Source: MGBC108787 sp964591225
GTDB taxonomy: Bacteria > Bacillota_I > Bacilli_A > RF39 > UBA660
NCBI GenBank assembly: GCA_964591225.1
Contig: CAZQAO010000010.1
Coordinates: 1-21,848 of the forward strand
Direction of reading: 5' to 3'
DNA length: 21,848 nt
Every line of letters begins with the position of its first letter. Within the stretch, counting starts at the first letter, position 1. The position numbers and the translations under genes are program-made. Under the pieces are notes generated by a model. That model saw only the letters and a list, made by a program, of their open reading frames with translations, was not told the origin of the DNA and searched no databases. Below are positions 15,454 to 21,848 of the stretch, one piece after another.

Positions 15454-17640
15454 ATGCAAAAAGTAATTTTAAAAATAGAAGGAATGAGTTGTTCGGCTTG
15501 TTCTAACCATGTTCAAAAATACTTAAATAAACAACCAGGAATTATTGATGTTACCGTTAATCTCGTTCTAGGGACTGCCCTAGTATTTTATGAAGATGAC
15601 ATAAGTATCGATACCATTGGTAAATATATTAATGATTCTGGTTACAAATATGGAGGTATTTATAACGAACGCGAAGAAAATAAAAAAGATCATAAAATAC
15701 TTTATCTTATTTTACTAGCTATTTTAATGGTTATTATTATGTATATCTCAATGGCTCATATGCTCCATCTACCAATTATTTCTTTCTTAAATATGATGAC
15801 TAATCCTTCAGGTTATGCCATAACTTTAGGTATACTTACTATCCCCTATCTTATTTATGGAAGAGATATTCTAAAGAATGGTTTAAAAAATTTAATCCAT
15901 AAATCTGCTAATATGGATACGTTAGTAACTTTAGGAGTATTAGTTAGTTTTATCTATAGTTTTATCAATTTAATTTTAATTTTATTGGGACACTCTAATT
16001 ATGTAGAAAATTTATATTTTGAATCAGTTTGTATGATTATTCTATTTATTAAATTAGGTAGAATTATTGATTATAATAGTAAAGAAAAAACTAAAGAAGC
16101 TATTAAAGAATTAGTGCAAGTAACACCTGAACAAGCTTTATTAAAAACTAAAAATACAGAAAAGATAATTACTATTGATGAAGTAAAACCGGGAGATACA
16201 TTAATTGTAAAACCAGGTATGAAAGTAGCAGTAGATGGAAGTATTATCAAAGGTTCAGCACATTTTGACGAATCATTTATCACTGGAGAATCTAAACCGG
16301 CGAAAAAAGAAAAAGGCGATAAAATTATGGCAGGAAGTATTGATTATGATGGTCATGTTTTGTATAAAGCCGAAAAAATTGGACCGAAGTCAACTATCTC
16401 CGAAATGGTTCATTTAGTAATTAATGCTACTAATTCGAAAATGCCCATCTCTCGTATTGCTGATAAAGTAAGTTCAATCTTTGTTCCTATCATTATGATA
16501 ATTGCCATTCTTACTTTTATAGTCTATCTTATTATGGGAAGTCCATTTAACGAAGCTCTTATTCATATGGTAACCGTTTTAGTGGTCGCTTGTCCTTGTG
16601 CTTTAGGTCTTGCTACGCCACTTGCTATTGTCGTTTCAATCGGTACTTGTGCTAAAGAAGGAATCTTAATTAAATCCAGTGAAACTTTAGAAATAGCTTC
16701 CCATATTGATACGATAATATTTGATAAAACTGGGACATTAACATATGGAAAATTACAAATCAATAAATTTTATAATTATTCTCCCTACTCTGATAAAGAA
16801 CTTTTAAATATTGTTGCTAATATAGAAAATAATTCCTCTCACCCTATAGCTAACGCTTTTAAAAGCTACCAAACCAAAGAATTATTAATCGAAAATTATC
16901 AAGAAAAATCAGGTTTAGGAATTACTGCAACAATCGATAATAAAAAATACGCTTTAGGAAATAGAAAAATTTTAGCTAATATTAAAAATACTTATCAGCA
17001 AGAAGAAGAAAAATTAGCTAACGCCGGCAATAGTATTATTTATATTTTAGAAGATAATAAAATAATTGGTCTTCTCGGAATAAAAGATACTATTAGACCG
17101 GAAGCTAAACAGACTATTCAATCTTTAACTAAATTAGGAATAAATATAATTATGCTGACTGGTGATAATGCTTTAACAGCTAGTATTATTGGCAAAGAAT
17201 TAGGAATTAAAAATATTGTTTCTGAATGTCTACCGACTGATAAAACTAAATATATTGAAAATTTACAGAATGAAGGTAAAAAAGTAGCTATGGTCGGAGA
17301 TGGTATTAATGATGCGCCATCTTTAGCAACTGCTTTAATAGGTATTAGTTTTAAAGGTAGTACCGATATTGCCACTAATTCAGCCAATGTAATTATTACT
17401 ACTAATAGTCTAGAAGAAATTATTAAATTTCTACAAATGGGAAAAAGAACTTTAAAAAATATTAAACAAAATTTATTTTGGGCATTTTTTTACAACATAT
17501 TAATGATACCAATAGCATGTGGCGTCTTTGAAAACTTAGGTTTAAAAATAAATCCAATGATTGCCAGTGCAGCCATGATGTTATCAAGTTTATGTGTAGT
17601 ATTTAATGCCTTAAGATTAAAGAAAGTTGGTGGCCAATGA
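15454..17640 (+). CDS. copA: Cu(I)-exporting P1B-type ATPase
   Basis: A 728-residue copper efflux pump. The N-terminal HMA domain has G-M-S-C13-S-A-C16. The actuator motif TGES is at 277-280, the membrane metal site C380-P-C382 lies in ACPCALGLATP, the phosphorylated aspartate is D424 in DKTGT, the nucleotide-binding HP pair is at 463-464, and GDGINDAP is at 615-622. Y680-N681 and the M708-x-x-S-S of the last helices match the Cu(I) subgroup rather than zinc or cadmium pumps. An AGGAGG site precedes the ATG. The stop overlaps the start of the lipoprotein gene by four bases. Function is confident. Confidence 0.96.
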   Translation: MQKVILKIEGMSCSACSNHVQKYLNKQPGIIDVTVNLVLGTALVFYEDDISIDTIGKYINDSGYKYGGIYNEREENKKDHKILYLILLAILMVIIMYISMAHMLHLPIISFLNMMTNPSGYAITLGILTIPYLIYGRDILKNGLKNLIHKSANMDTLVTLGVLVSFIYSFINLILILLGHSNYVENLYFESVCMIILFIKLGRIIDYNSKEKTKEAIKELVQVTPEQALLKTKNTEKIITIDEVKPGDTLIVKPGMKVAVDGSIIKGSAHFDESFITGESKPAKKEKGDKIMAGSIDYDGHVLYKAEKIGPKSTISEMVHLVINATNSKMPISRIADKVSSIFVPIIMIIAILTFIVYLIMGSPFNEALIHMVTVLVVACPCALGLATPLAIVVSIGTCAKEGILIKSSETLEIASHIDTIIFDKTGTLTYGKLQINKFYNYSPYSDKELLNIVANIENNSSHPIANAFKSYQTKELLIENYQEKSGLGITATIDNKKYALGNRKILANIKNTYQQEEEKLANAGNSIIYILEDNKIIGLLGIKDTIRPEAKQTIQSLTKLGINIIMLTGDNALTASIIGKELGIKNIVSECLPTDKTKYIENLQNEGKKVAMVGDGINDAPSLATALIGISFKGSTDIATNSANVIITTNSLEEIIKFLQMGKRTLKNIKQNLFWAFFYNILMIPIACGVFENLGLKINPMIASAAMMLSSLCVVFNALRLKKVGGQ

Positions 17641-18155
17641 AAATAGTTATTAAAGTTATTATTTGTTTATTTTTATTTTCTTTAACTGGTTGTGAAAGTA
17701 CTACCAAACAAGATAGTATAGCTCCTGCTCCCGCTGGTTTAAGAGAAATAACTGGCAAAATATACCAAGCCAAGTTAAATAAAGATGGTAATATTGTTAT
17801 CGATAAAGATAAAATTACGACAGAAGTAAGTTACTATAGTTATGAATATGAAAATGTTATTATTAGTTTACTCGCTGTTAAAGATGAAGATGGTAATAAT
17901 CATGTAGTAATAAATACTTGTCAATCTTGTGGGGGATCACCTTATGCTTATTTTGTTCAAGTTGATGACAAGATTCAATGTCAAAATTGCGGCAATACCT
18001 TTTTAATTCGAAATCTTGATAATCTCGTAGTAGATGGTTGTAATCCTATCGATATTAAAAATATCGAAGAAAAAGACGAAACATTTATTATTGATCATGA
18101 AGAACTAGAACAATACAAAGATAAATTTGAAAACTGGCAAGGGCCAAAAAAATAA
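17637..18155 (+). CDS. DUF2318-like lipoprotein in the copper operon
   Basis: A 172-residue predicted lipoprotein. The signal sequence ends in the lipobox L-T-G-C19, so the mature protein would be lipid-anchored on the outer face of the membrane. The domain has C95-x2-C98, C115-x2-C118 and a later G-C135-N-P, which resembles the cysteine pattern of DUF2318 (described as Fe-S-containing but poorly characterised). The start overlaps the copA stop (ATGA), so it is translationally coupled to the pump. It may bind copper outside the membrane or reduce or receive it; this is inferred from cysteines and context only. Confidence 0.8.
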   Translation: MKIVIKVIICLFLFSLTGCESTTKQDSIAPAPAGLREITGKIYQAKLNKDGNIVIDKDKITTEVSYYSYEYENVIISLLAVKDEDGNNHVVINTCQSCGGSPYAYFVQVDDKIQCQNCGNTFLIRNLDNLVVDGCNPIDIKNIEEKDETFIIDHEELEQYKDKFENWQGPKK

Positions 18156-18182
18156 ATGAAATATTTCTTAATTTAAACACTA

Positions 18183-18220
18183 AAAAAGTATCAACTTCTT
18201 TGAAATTGGTACTTTTTATT
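18183..18220 (+). terminator. Terminator of the copper operon
   Basis: AAAAAGTATCAA (18183-18194) pairs with TTGGTACTTTTT (18206-18217) over 12 positions with one U-G pair and an 11-base loop. It lies 27 bp after the lipoprotein stop and includes a terminal T tract. Confidence 0.8.
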
Positions 18221-18310
18221 AAAACTTGGACAAATTTTCTAATGGTGCCATTGACGTAGCTTTTATCTACCATTGTAAGAATCAATCATCGTTATTATTA
18301 TAACATAAAT

Positions 18311-18427
18311 TTAAAAGAAAAGTAACCCTTTCGAGTTACTTTTCTTGCCTGAGGGATCCCGTACTTAACATACGATTAGAACATTCGCACATAATGTGCT
18401 TGGTTCGATACACCTCAAAGGTCTTCT
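18311..18427 (-). ncRNA. Candidate structured small RNA, unknown family
   Basis: No protein-coding frame fits here. On the minus strand a transcript starting near 18427 could fold into a three-way junction: closing stem 18413-18418 with 18349-18354; arm one GAAC/GTTC (18379-18382, 18403-18406) plus GCACA/TGTGC (18387-18391, 18395-18399); arm two CGTA/TACG (18360-18363, 18371-18374). It ends in a 12-pair hairpin (18315-18326 with 18335-18346) followed by a T-rich stretch on the minus strand. It does not match tRNA, tmRNA, SRP RNA, 6S RNA or a riboswitch I know. The plus strand can form the same stems, but the promoter and terminator favour minus. Confidence 0.5.
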
Positions 18428-18433
18428 AATAGT

Positions 18434-18461
18434 ATTGTACTACTTTTTTACGAATTTACAA
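18434..18461 (-). promoter_or_regulatory. Promoter of the candidate small RNA
   Basis: Minus strand TTGTAA (18456-18461) and TACAAT (18434-18439) are separated by 16 bases, each one or two mismatches from consensus. The predicted start near 18427 fits the beginning of the folded region. Confidence 0.5.
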
Positions 18462-18578
18462 CTGATTTTTCTGGCTTTTCTAATTTTGCTTCATTTTGGC
18501 TGTTTTTTGTTCAAGTTGCTTTAATGTGGGATTACTTCCAAATAATTTAAAGGGAAATAAGGGAAATTTTGAAATATT

Positions 18579-18767
18579 ATGAGTATAGCATCACTAATAT
18601 TAGATATTATAGGAATGTTGGTTTCTTTAACTATTTTTAAAGATTTAAGTATAATACTATGTATATTGACTTTAGTATTAGGAATTATTTCGATAGTTAG
18701 AAAGAAAAATAAAGGAATGGCAATAGCTGGAGTAATTTTTGGAGTAAAAAAACAAAAAGCCTTGTAA
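18579..18767 (+). CDS. Short DUF4190-like membrane ORF, probably truncated
   Basis: A 62-residue frame with two hydrophobic segments (~5-18 and ~23-40) and the sequence KGMAIAGVIFG, which resembles the start of the last helix in small DUF4190-type membrane proteins. That helix is then cut short: the last codons are inside the hairpin that terminates the tRNA-Thr transcript. The ATG has no close ribosome binding site (AAGGG is about 16 bases away). It may be a decayed gene remnant rather than a working gene. Confidence 0.35.
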   Translation: MSIASLILDIIGMLVSLTIFKDLSIILCILTLVLGIISIVRKKNKGMAIAGVIFGVKKQKAL

Positions 18768-18780
18768 ATACTGGCTTTTT
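18746..18780 (-). terminator. Intrinsic terminator after tRNA-Thr
   Basis: On the minus strand AAAAAGCC (18773-18780) pairs with GGCTTTTT (18754-18761) around an 11-base loop, followed by G and a further run of seven T's. It lies 10 bp after the tRNA 3' end. The plus strand has a shorter T tract, so weak bidirectional action is possible. Confidence 0.85.
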
Positions 18781-18790
18781 AATTGCATTA

Positions 18791-18864
18791 TGGTGCCGAT
18801 TGACAGAATTGAACTGTCCTCTGATGCTTACCATGCATCTGTACTGCCACTGTACTAAATCGGC
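18791..18864 (-). tRNA. tRNA-Thr (anticodon GGT)
   Basis: A complete 74-nt cloverleaf: acceptor GCCGATT/AATCGGC with discriminator A and encoded CCA (18791-18793 on the complement); D stem GTAC/GTAC; anticodon stem GATGC/GCATC with loop ATGGTAA, giving anticodon GGT (18830-18832); four-base variable loop AGAG; T stem GACAG/CTGTC with loop TTCAATT. All stems are fully paired. It is a single-gene transcript with its own promoter and terminator. Confidence 0.97.
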
Positions 18865-18872
18865 ATGATAAA

Positions 18873-18900
18873 ATCATATCATAAATTAAAAAAAAAGCAA
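18873..18900 (-). promoter_or_regulatory. Promoter of tRNA-Thr
   Basis: Minus strand TTGCTT (18895-18900) and TATGAT (18873-18878) are 16 bases apart, with TGA directly before the -10. The start point would be only a few bases before the mature tRNA end. The -35 directly abuts the feoB stop codon. Confidence 0.6.
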
Positions 18901-20811
18901 CTATAGAAATAGACTCCAAACAAGATGCAAAATAAAACAGATACTAATTCCTATAATTGTTGGTAAAATAAAACCAATTATACTCCACTTTAAACTTCCG
19001 GTTTCTTTTTTAATAGTTAATAATGTCGTTGAACAAGGAAAATGAAATAAAGTTAGAAAAATAAAATTAATTGCAGTAAAAATTGTCCAGCCATGATCAA
19101 CTAATATTTCTTTTAAAGCAGCTAAACTTTCATAAGCCATTAAACTATTGGCAGATAAATAACCCATTAATAAAACTGGAATAACAATTTCATTAGCTGG
19201 AAAACCTAGTAAGAAGGCAATAATTATCATCCCATCTAAACCAAGTAAAGAACCAAAAGTATTTAATTTTTCTGCTAAAAAAGCTAAAATACTTACATCA
19301 TTAATTTTAACATTAGCCACTAAAAATAATAGACACCCGGCTGGAATAGCTATAGTAATAGCTCTTCCTAGAACAAATAAAGTCCGATCTAAAATAGAAC
19401 GAGTAATAACACTTAAAAACTTAGGACGACGATATGGGGGTAATTCTAAAACAAAACTAGATGGATAACCTTTTAAAAGAGTTTTAGATAATAATTTTGA
19501 TACCAATAAAGTTACTAAAATGCCAATTACAATAACTATAGTTAATAATAATGCACTTAAAATCGTAGAAAGTAATCCCCCATTTTTAGGAACTAAAAAC
19601 ATACTAATCATAGCAATAATTGTAGGAAACCTACCATTACAAGGAACAAAAACATTGGTTAAAATCGCTATTATCTTTTCTCTTTTCGAATCAATAATTC
19701 TTGTTCCAGTAACCCCTACGGCATTACAACCAAAACCCATTAACATTGTTAAACATTGTTTACCACAAGCATTACATTTAGAAAAAGCATAATCCATATT
19801 AAAAGAAATTCTCGGTAGAAAACCATAATCTTCTAAGATCGTAAATAAGGGAAAAAAGATAGCCATTGGGGGTAGCATTACCGCAATTACCCAGGTTACA
19901 GTTTTATAAATACCAAATACTACTAAATCAGTAATAAATTTAGGAATAGCTAAAAAATTAAATAATGATAATAATTTCTCTTCCCCAAAATGAAAGAAAG
20001 AAAATAACATTTGCGAGGGATAATTAGATAAAGAAATAGTAATCCAAAGAATTAAAAATAATAATAAAATCATAATTGGTATCCCCAATTTTTTACTCGT
20101 AATAATTTTATCTAGAGCTCGATCTTTTTTATCATAATCAGCATCTTGATAAACAACTACTTCTTTGGCAATATCTTTAGATTTAGCAATAATTGTATTG
20201 ACGATTTCATCTTTTACTAAATCATCTTTTTTTTCTAATTTTCTTAAATCTTGATAACGATTTTCTTTAGATAACTTTGATTCTATCTTGTCACTATAAA
20301 CTACTTGATAACTTTCTTTTTCTTGATAAGATATTATTTCTTCGACTAATTCTTTTAAGCCTTTTTTATTTCTAGCATCTGTTAAAACTACAGGAACTTG
20401 TAAAATACTAGCTAACTTTTTACTTTGAATAAATATTTTCTTTTTCATAGCTTCATCAATTAAATTTAAACAAAGAATTACATGATTAGTTATTTCTAAA
20501 GTTTGTAAAACTAAATTTAAACTTTTTTCTAAACATACGGAATCACAAACAATAACAATTAAATCATAATTTTTTTGTTCAATATAATTTTGGGTTACCA
20601 TTTCTTCTTCAGAAGATGATAATAAAGAATAAGTTCCCGGTAAATCAGTAATTTCTATTCTATAATTTTGAAATTGACAAATACCCGTGGCTAAATCTAC
20701 TGTCTTCCCTGTCCAATTACCAGTATGTTGTTTTAAACCAGTTAAAGCATTAAAAACTGTACTTTTACCAACATTAGGATTGCCAATTAAACCAACACGT
20801 ACTTTATTCAA
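18901..20811 (-). CDS. feoB: Ferrous iron transporter FeoB
   Basis: Inner-membrane Fe(II) importer with a cytosolic G-protein domain. G1 is GNPNVGKST (residues 10-18), G3 is DLPG (56-59), and NLID serves as the G4 motif. The C-terminal two-thirds are polytopic with both Gate regions, including FGCNAVGVTGTR and FVPCNGRFPT, which are typical of clostridial-type FeoB. The frame opens at a TTG at 20826 and has an ATG at 20817, but the GAGGTGG ribosome binding site (20818-20824) is correctly spaced (six bases) only for the TTG at 20811, giving 636 aa beginning MNKVRVGLIG. That start overlaps feoA by eight bases. Confidence 0.95.
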   Translation of the reverse strand: MNKVRVGLIGNPNVGKSTVFNALTGLKQHTGNWTGKTVDLATGICQFQNYRIEITDLPGTYSLLSSSEEEMVTQNYIEQKNYDLIVIVCDSVCLEKSLNLVLQTLEITNHVILCLNLIDEAMKKKIFIQSKKLASILQVPVVLTDARNKKGLKELVEEIISYQEKESYQVVYSDKIESKLSKENRYQDLRKLEKKDDLVKDEIVNTIIAKSKDIAKEVVVYQDADYDKKDRALDKIITSKKLGIPIMILLLFLILWITISLSNYPSQMLFSFFHFGEEKLLSLFNFLAIPKFITDLVVFGIYKTVTWVIAVMLPPMAIFFPLFTILEDYGFLPRISFNMDYAFSKCNACGKQCLTMLMGFGCNAVGVTGTRIIDSKREKIIAILTNVFVPCNGRFPTIIAMISMFLVPKNGGLLSTILSALLLTIVIVIGILVTLLVSKLLSKTLLKGYPSSFVLELPPYRRPKFLSVITRSILDRTLFVLGRAITIAIPAGCLLFLVANVKINDVSILAFLAEKLNTFGSLLGLDGMIIIAFLLGFPANEIVIPVLLMGYLSANSLMAYESLAALKEILVDHGWTIFTAINFIFLTLFHFPCSTTLLTIKKETGSLKWSIIGFILPTIIGISICFILHLVWSLFL

Positions 20812-21031
20812 TTGCATCCACCTCAATTAACTTGCTATCTTCATTGCGGATAGCTAAAACCATACTATTGACTTTAAAGGCTTTGGGATCACCAAAGGGG
20901 CTTATTAATACACAGGTTAATACACTTCCTGGCACAATTCCTAAATCTTGAAATCTTCTATGAATGACTCCTTTGGAATATAATTTTTTAACAATACATT
21001 TTTGATCTAATTTTAATTCCGATAAGGTCAT
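20804..21031 (-). CDS. feoA: FeoA, accessory protein of ferrous iron uptake
   Basis: Small SH3-fold cytosolic protein that assists FeoB. The order MTLSELK, then RRFQDLGIVPGSVLTCV, SPFGDPKAFKV and a closing LAIRNEDS stretch is the standard FeoA pattern. The frame can start at a GTG at 21040, but the ATG at 21031 has a GGGTG site seven bases away and gives the normal family beginning (75 aa). It overlaps feoB and is the first gene of a two-gene operon; FeoC is absent, as is usual in Bacillota. A TATAAT lies upstream on the minus strand. I see no clear Fur box. Confidence 0.93.
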   Translation of the reverse strand: MTLSELKLDQKCIVKKLYSKGVIHRRFQDLGIVPGSVLTCVLISPFGDPKAFKVNSMVLAIRNEDSKLIEVDAIE

Positions 21032-21061
21032 ATAAAACACCCACTTTTCTAAGGGTATTAT

Positions 21062-21136
21062 ATGAAAAAAAATAAGGATGGTACTGGTTTAAAGCCTAAA
21101 AAAAGAAAAGAAGGAGGGAAAAAATATGAATACTAA
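21062..21136 (+). CDS. Possible 24-codon upstream ORF
   Basis: A short basic frame (eleven lysines or arginines in 24 residues) starting with an ATG and an AAGGG about six bases upstream. Its last codons overlap the ribosome binding site and start of the 120-residue gene at 21126. It could be a leader peptide that couples translation, or simply a purine-rich leader that happens to be open. Confidence 0.2.
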   Translation: MKKNKDGTGLKPKKRKEGGKKYEY

Positions 21137-21488
21137 TTTTCCTCCTAATATCCACCCTACAACTTACAATTTAATAGCTATTGCAGTAGGTATTCTTTTA
21201 GTTAATGATTTAAATGCTAATGAACAAAACTCATTAGGAAACTGGTTACTACTTTTAGGACAATATTTAGCTACTAATGCCGCCCAACAACAATTAATAG
21301 AATCAAGAATTCAAAATGAAAATATAAATATTAATAGTAAAAAAAGTAAAAGTGGTTATGGTCCTTACGATGAAACCAACAAAAGTAATCAAAATCAACG
21401 TCCAGAAGTAGAATTTTTAATTGATGCAGTACAAAAAATAACTCAAGAATTAGAAGAAATAAAAAATCAATTAGGAGAAAATGAGTAG
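21126..21488 (+). CDS. Small hypothetical protein, 120 aa
   Basis: I do not recognise a named family. Residues ~12-55 are a hydrophobic, leucine/alanine-rich stretch containing NLIAIAVGILLVNDL and GNWLLLLGQYLATN, which may be membrane-associated or an amphipathic helix bundle. The middle is asparagine/serine/lysine-rich, and the end (~93-118) is a short coiled-coil-like helix. A strong AAGGAGGG site precedes the ATG. It lies 64 bp before the collagen-like gene on the same strand, suggesting a shared surface or coat role; that link is inferred from position. Confidence 0.75.
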   Translation: MNTNFPPNIHPTTYNLIAIAVGILLVNDLNANEQNSLGNWLLLLGQYLATNAAQQQLIESRIQNENININSKKSKSGYGPYDETNKSNQNQRPEVEFLIDAVQKITQELEEIKNQLGENE

Positions 21489-21525
21489 ATACGAGATATT
21501 TACACGTCCTAAAAATAATGACTTT

Positions 21526-21534
21526 CATACATTA
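21526..21534 (+). promoter_or_regulatory. Possible sporulation-type -10 before the collagen-like gene
   Basis: CATACATTA matches the -10 pattern of sigma-E/sigma-K promoters (CATA-N3-TA). I find no matching -35 at the right distance, so this is weak. It ends only 18 bases before the ATG at 21553, which also argues for caution. Confidence 0.2.
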
Positions 21535-21552
21535 TTAATAAAGGAGGTAAAT

Positions 21553-21848
21553 ATGAATTGTAATAATAATCCAGCTTATCAAAGAGCTGTACAATTAGTA
21601 AATCAATATGAACAAAATTATAAATCTAGTGGTTGTTGTTGTGGAAGATTTGCTGGTGGCATAACTGGACCAACGGGACCAACAGGACCTGCAGGTGGAC
21701 CAACGGGTGCTACTGGTCCAACGGGATCTACGGGACCTACAGGGCCTACCGGACCAATAGGACTTACCGGATTAACAGGAGTAACTGGGGCTACAGGAGC
21801 AACCGGTGCTACTGGACCTACAGGGCCAACTGGACCAATTGGAGAAAC
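21553..21848 (+). CDS. Collagen-like GXY-repeat surface protein (partial, 3' end beyond window)
   Basis: A strong AAGGAGG site (21541-21547) precedes the ATG. The first 33 residues are non-repetitive and contain a Cys-Cys-Cys cluster after a helical, glutamine/asparagine-rich stretch. From residue ~36 the protein is a run of Gly-X-Thr style triplets (GPT, GAT, GPA, GST, GPI, GLT), the threonine-rich type seen in BclA-like exosporium and other Bacillota surface proteins; the threonines are usual glycosylation sites there. One extra glycine breaks the triplet register (G-P-A-G-G-P-T). No signal peptide is seen, as in exosporium proteins. The frame is open at the window edge, so the total length and C-terminal domain are unknown. 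Confidence 0.9.
   Translation, partial: MNCNNNPAYQRAVQLVNQYEQNYKSSGCCCGRFAGGITGPTGPTGPAGGPTGATGPTGSTGPTGPTGPIGLTGLTGVTGATGATGATGPTGPTGPIGE

Noticed and set aside
18088..18285. 65-codon minus-strand frame over the copper operon terminator
   Set aside because: It overlaps the lipoprotein gene and both arms of a clear terminator, has no ribosome binding site, and its composition does not look like a protein.
18347..18420. Plus-strand GGTTCGAT-like stretch resembling a tRNA or tmRNA T arm
   Set aside because: There is no acceptor stem, anticodon arm or CCA at the right places, so it is treated as part of the unknown structured RNA.
18478..18590. Minus-strand open stretch reading like a hydrophilic protein tail, ending in TAG
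   Set aside because: There is no start codon or ribosome binding site, and a stop lies close upstream. At most it is a gene relic, too short to claim.
21660..21848. Tandem GGACCAACG-like DNA repeats, first considered as a repeat array or CRISPR-like structure
   Set aside because: The periodicity is nine bases and in frame, explained fully by collagen Gly-X-Y codons; there are no spacers.

Overview
The window is a very AT-rich stretch of a low-GC Bacillota chromosome, probably from an uncultured Bacilli or Erysipelotrichia-like gut lineage. This placement is inferred from gene content: a Bacillus-like dnaD-nth order, a zinc-free ribosomal S4 that has its own gene, strong AGGAGG-type ribosome binding sites, and a collagen-repeat surface protein. 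TGA is used as a stop (cca, the rRNA methyltransferase, copA), so this is not a UGA=Trp Mollicute. Several genes start with TTG or GTG.

Layout. 42-2589 (minus): cca, dnaD, nth and a 60-residue protein form a tightly packed operon. 2590-2850 is a divergent promoter region with a probable autoregulatory S4 leader, followed by rpsD (plus) and a bidirectional terminator. 3477-6147 (minus): a phytoene-desaturase-like flavoprotein overlaps a flavin/2Fe-2S reductase that probably feeds it electrons. 6211-8305 (minus): a protein of unknown function, an rRNA methyltransferase and an RluA-type pseudouridine synthase are joined by ATGA overlaps. 8356-12635 (minus): three unrelated flavoproteins in a row (HI0933/YhiN type, COG2509 type, and a DadA-like oxidoreductase with a C-terminal Rieske domain). 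12669-13244 (minus): a coiled-coil protein of unknown function.

13358-18155 (plus) is the most interesting block, a copper-handling module. It has a membrane-anchored XRE regulator with four cysteines on its outer side, an HMA/UreH-type membrane/cupredoxin fusion, a CopA Cu(I) P-type ATPase, and a DUF2318-like lipoprotein, followed by a strong terminator. Inverted repeats with related half-sites lie in front of the regulator and in front of the first copper gene. I infer a circuit in which copper or thiol state outside the membrane is read by the regulator, copper is bound by the cupredoxin and HMA domains, and CopA exports it.

18156-18900 is gene-poor. It holds a candidate structured small RNA on the minus strand, a short DUF4190-like membrane ORF that runs into a terminator, and tRNA-Thr(GGT) on the minus strand. 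18901-21031 (minus) is feoAB for ferrous iron uptake. 21126 to the end (plus) holds a small conserved-looking protein and the start of a collagen-like GXY-repeat protein cut off by the window edge.

A recurrent promoter form, TGA followed directly by TATAAT (extended -10), appears before at least four genes and in variant form before the tRNA.
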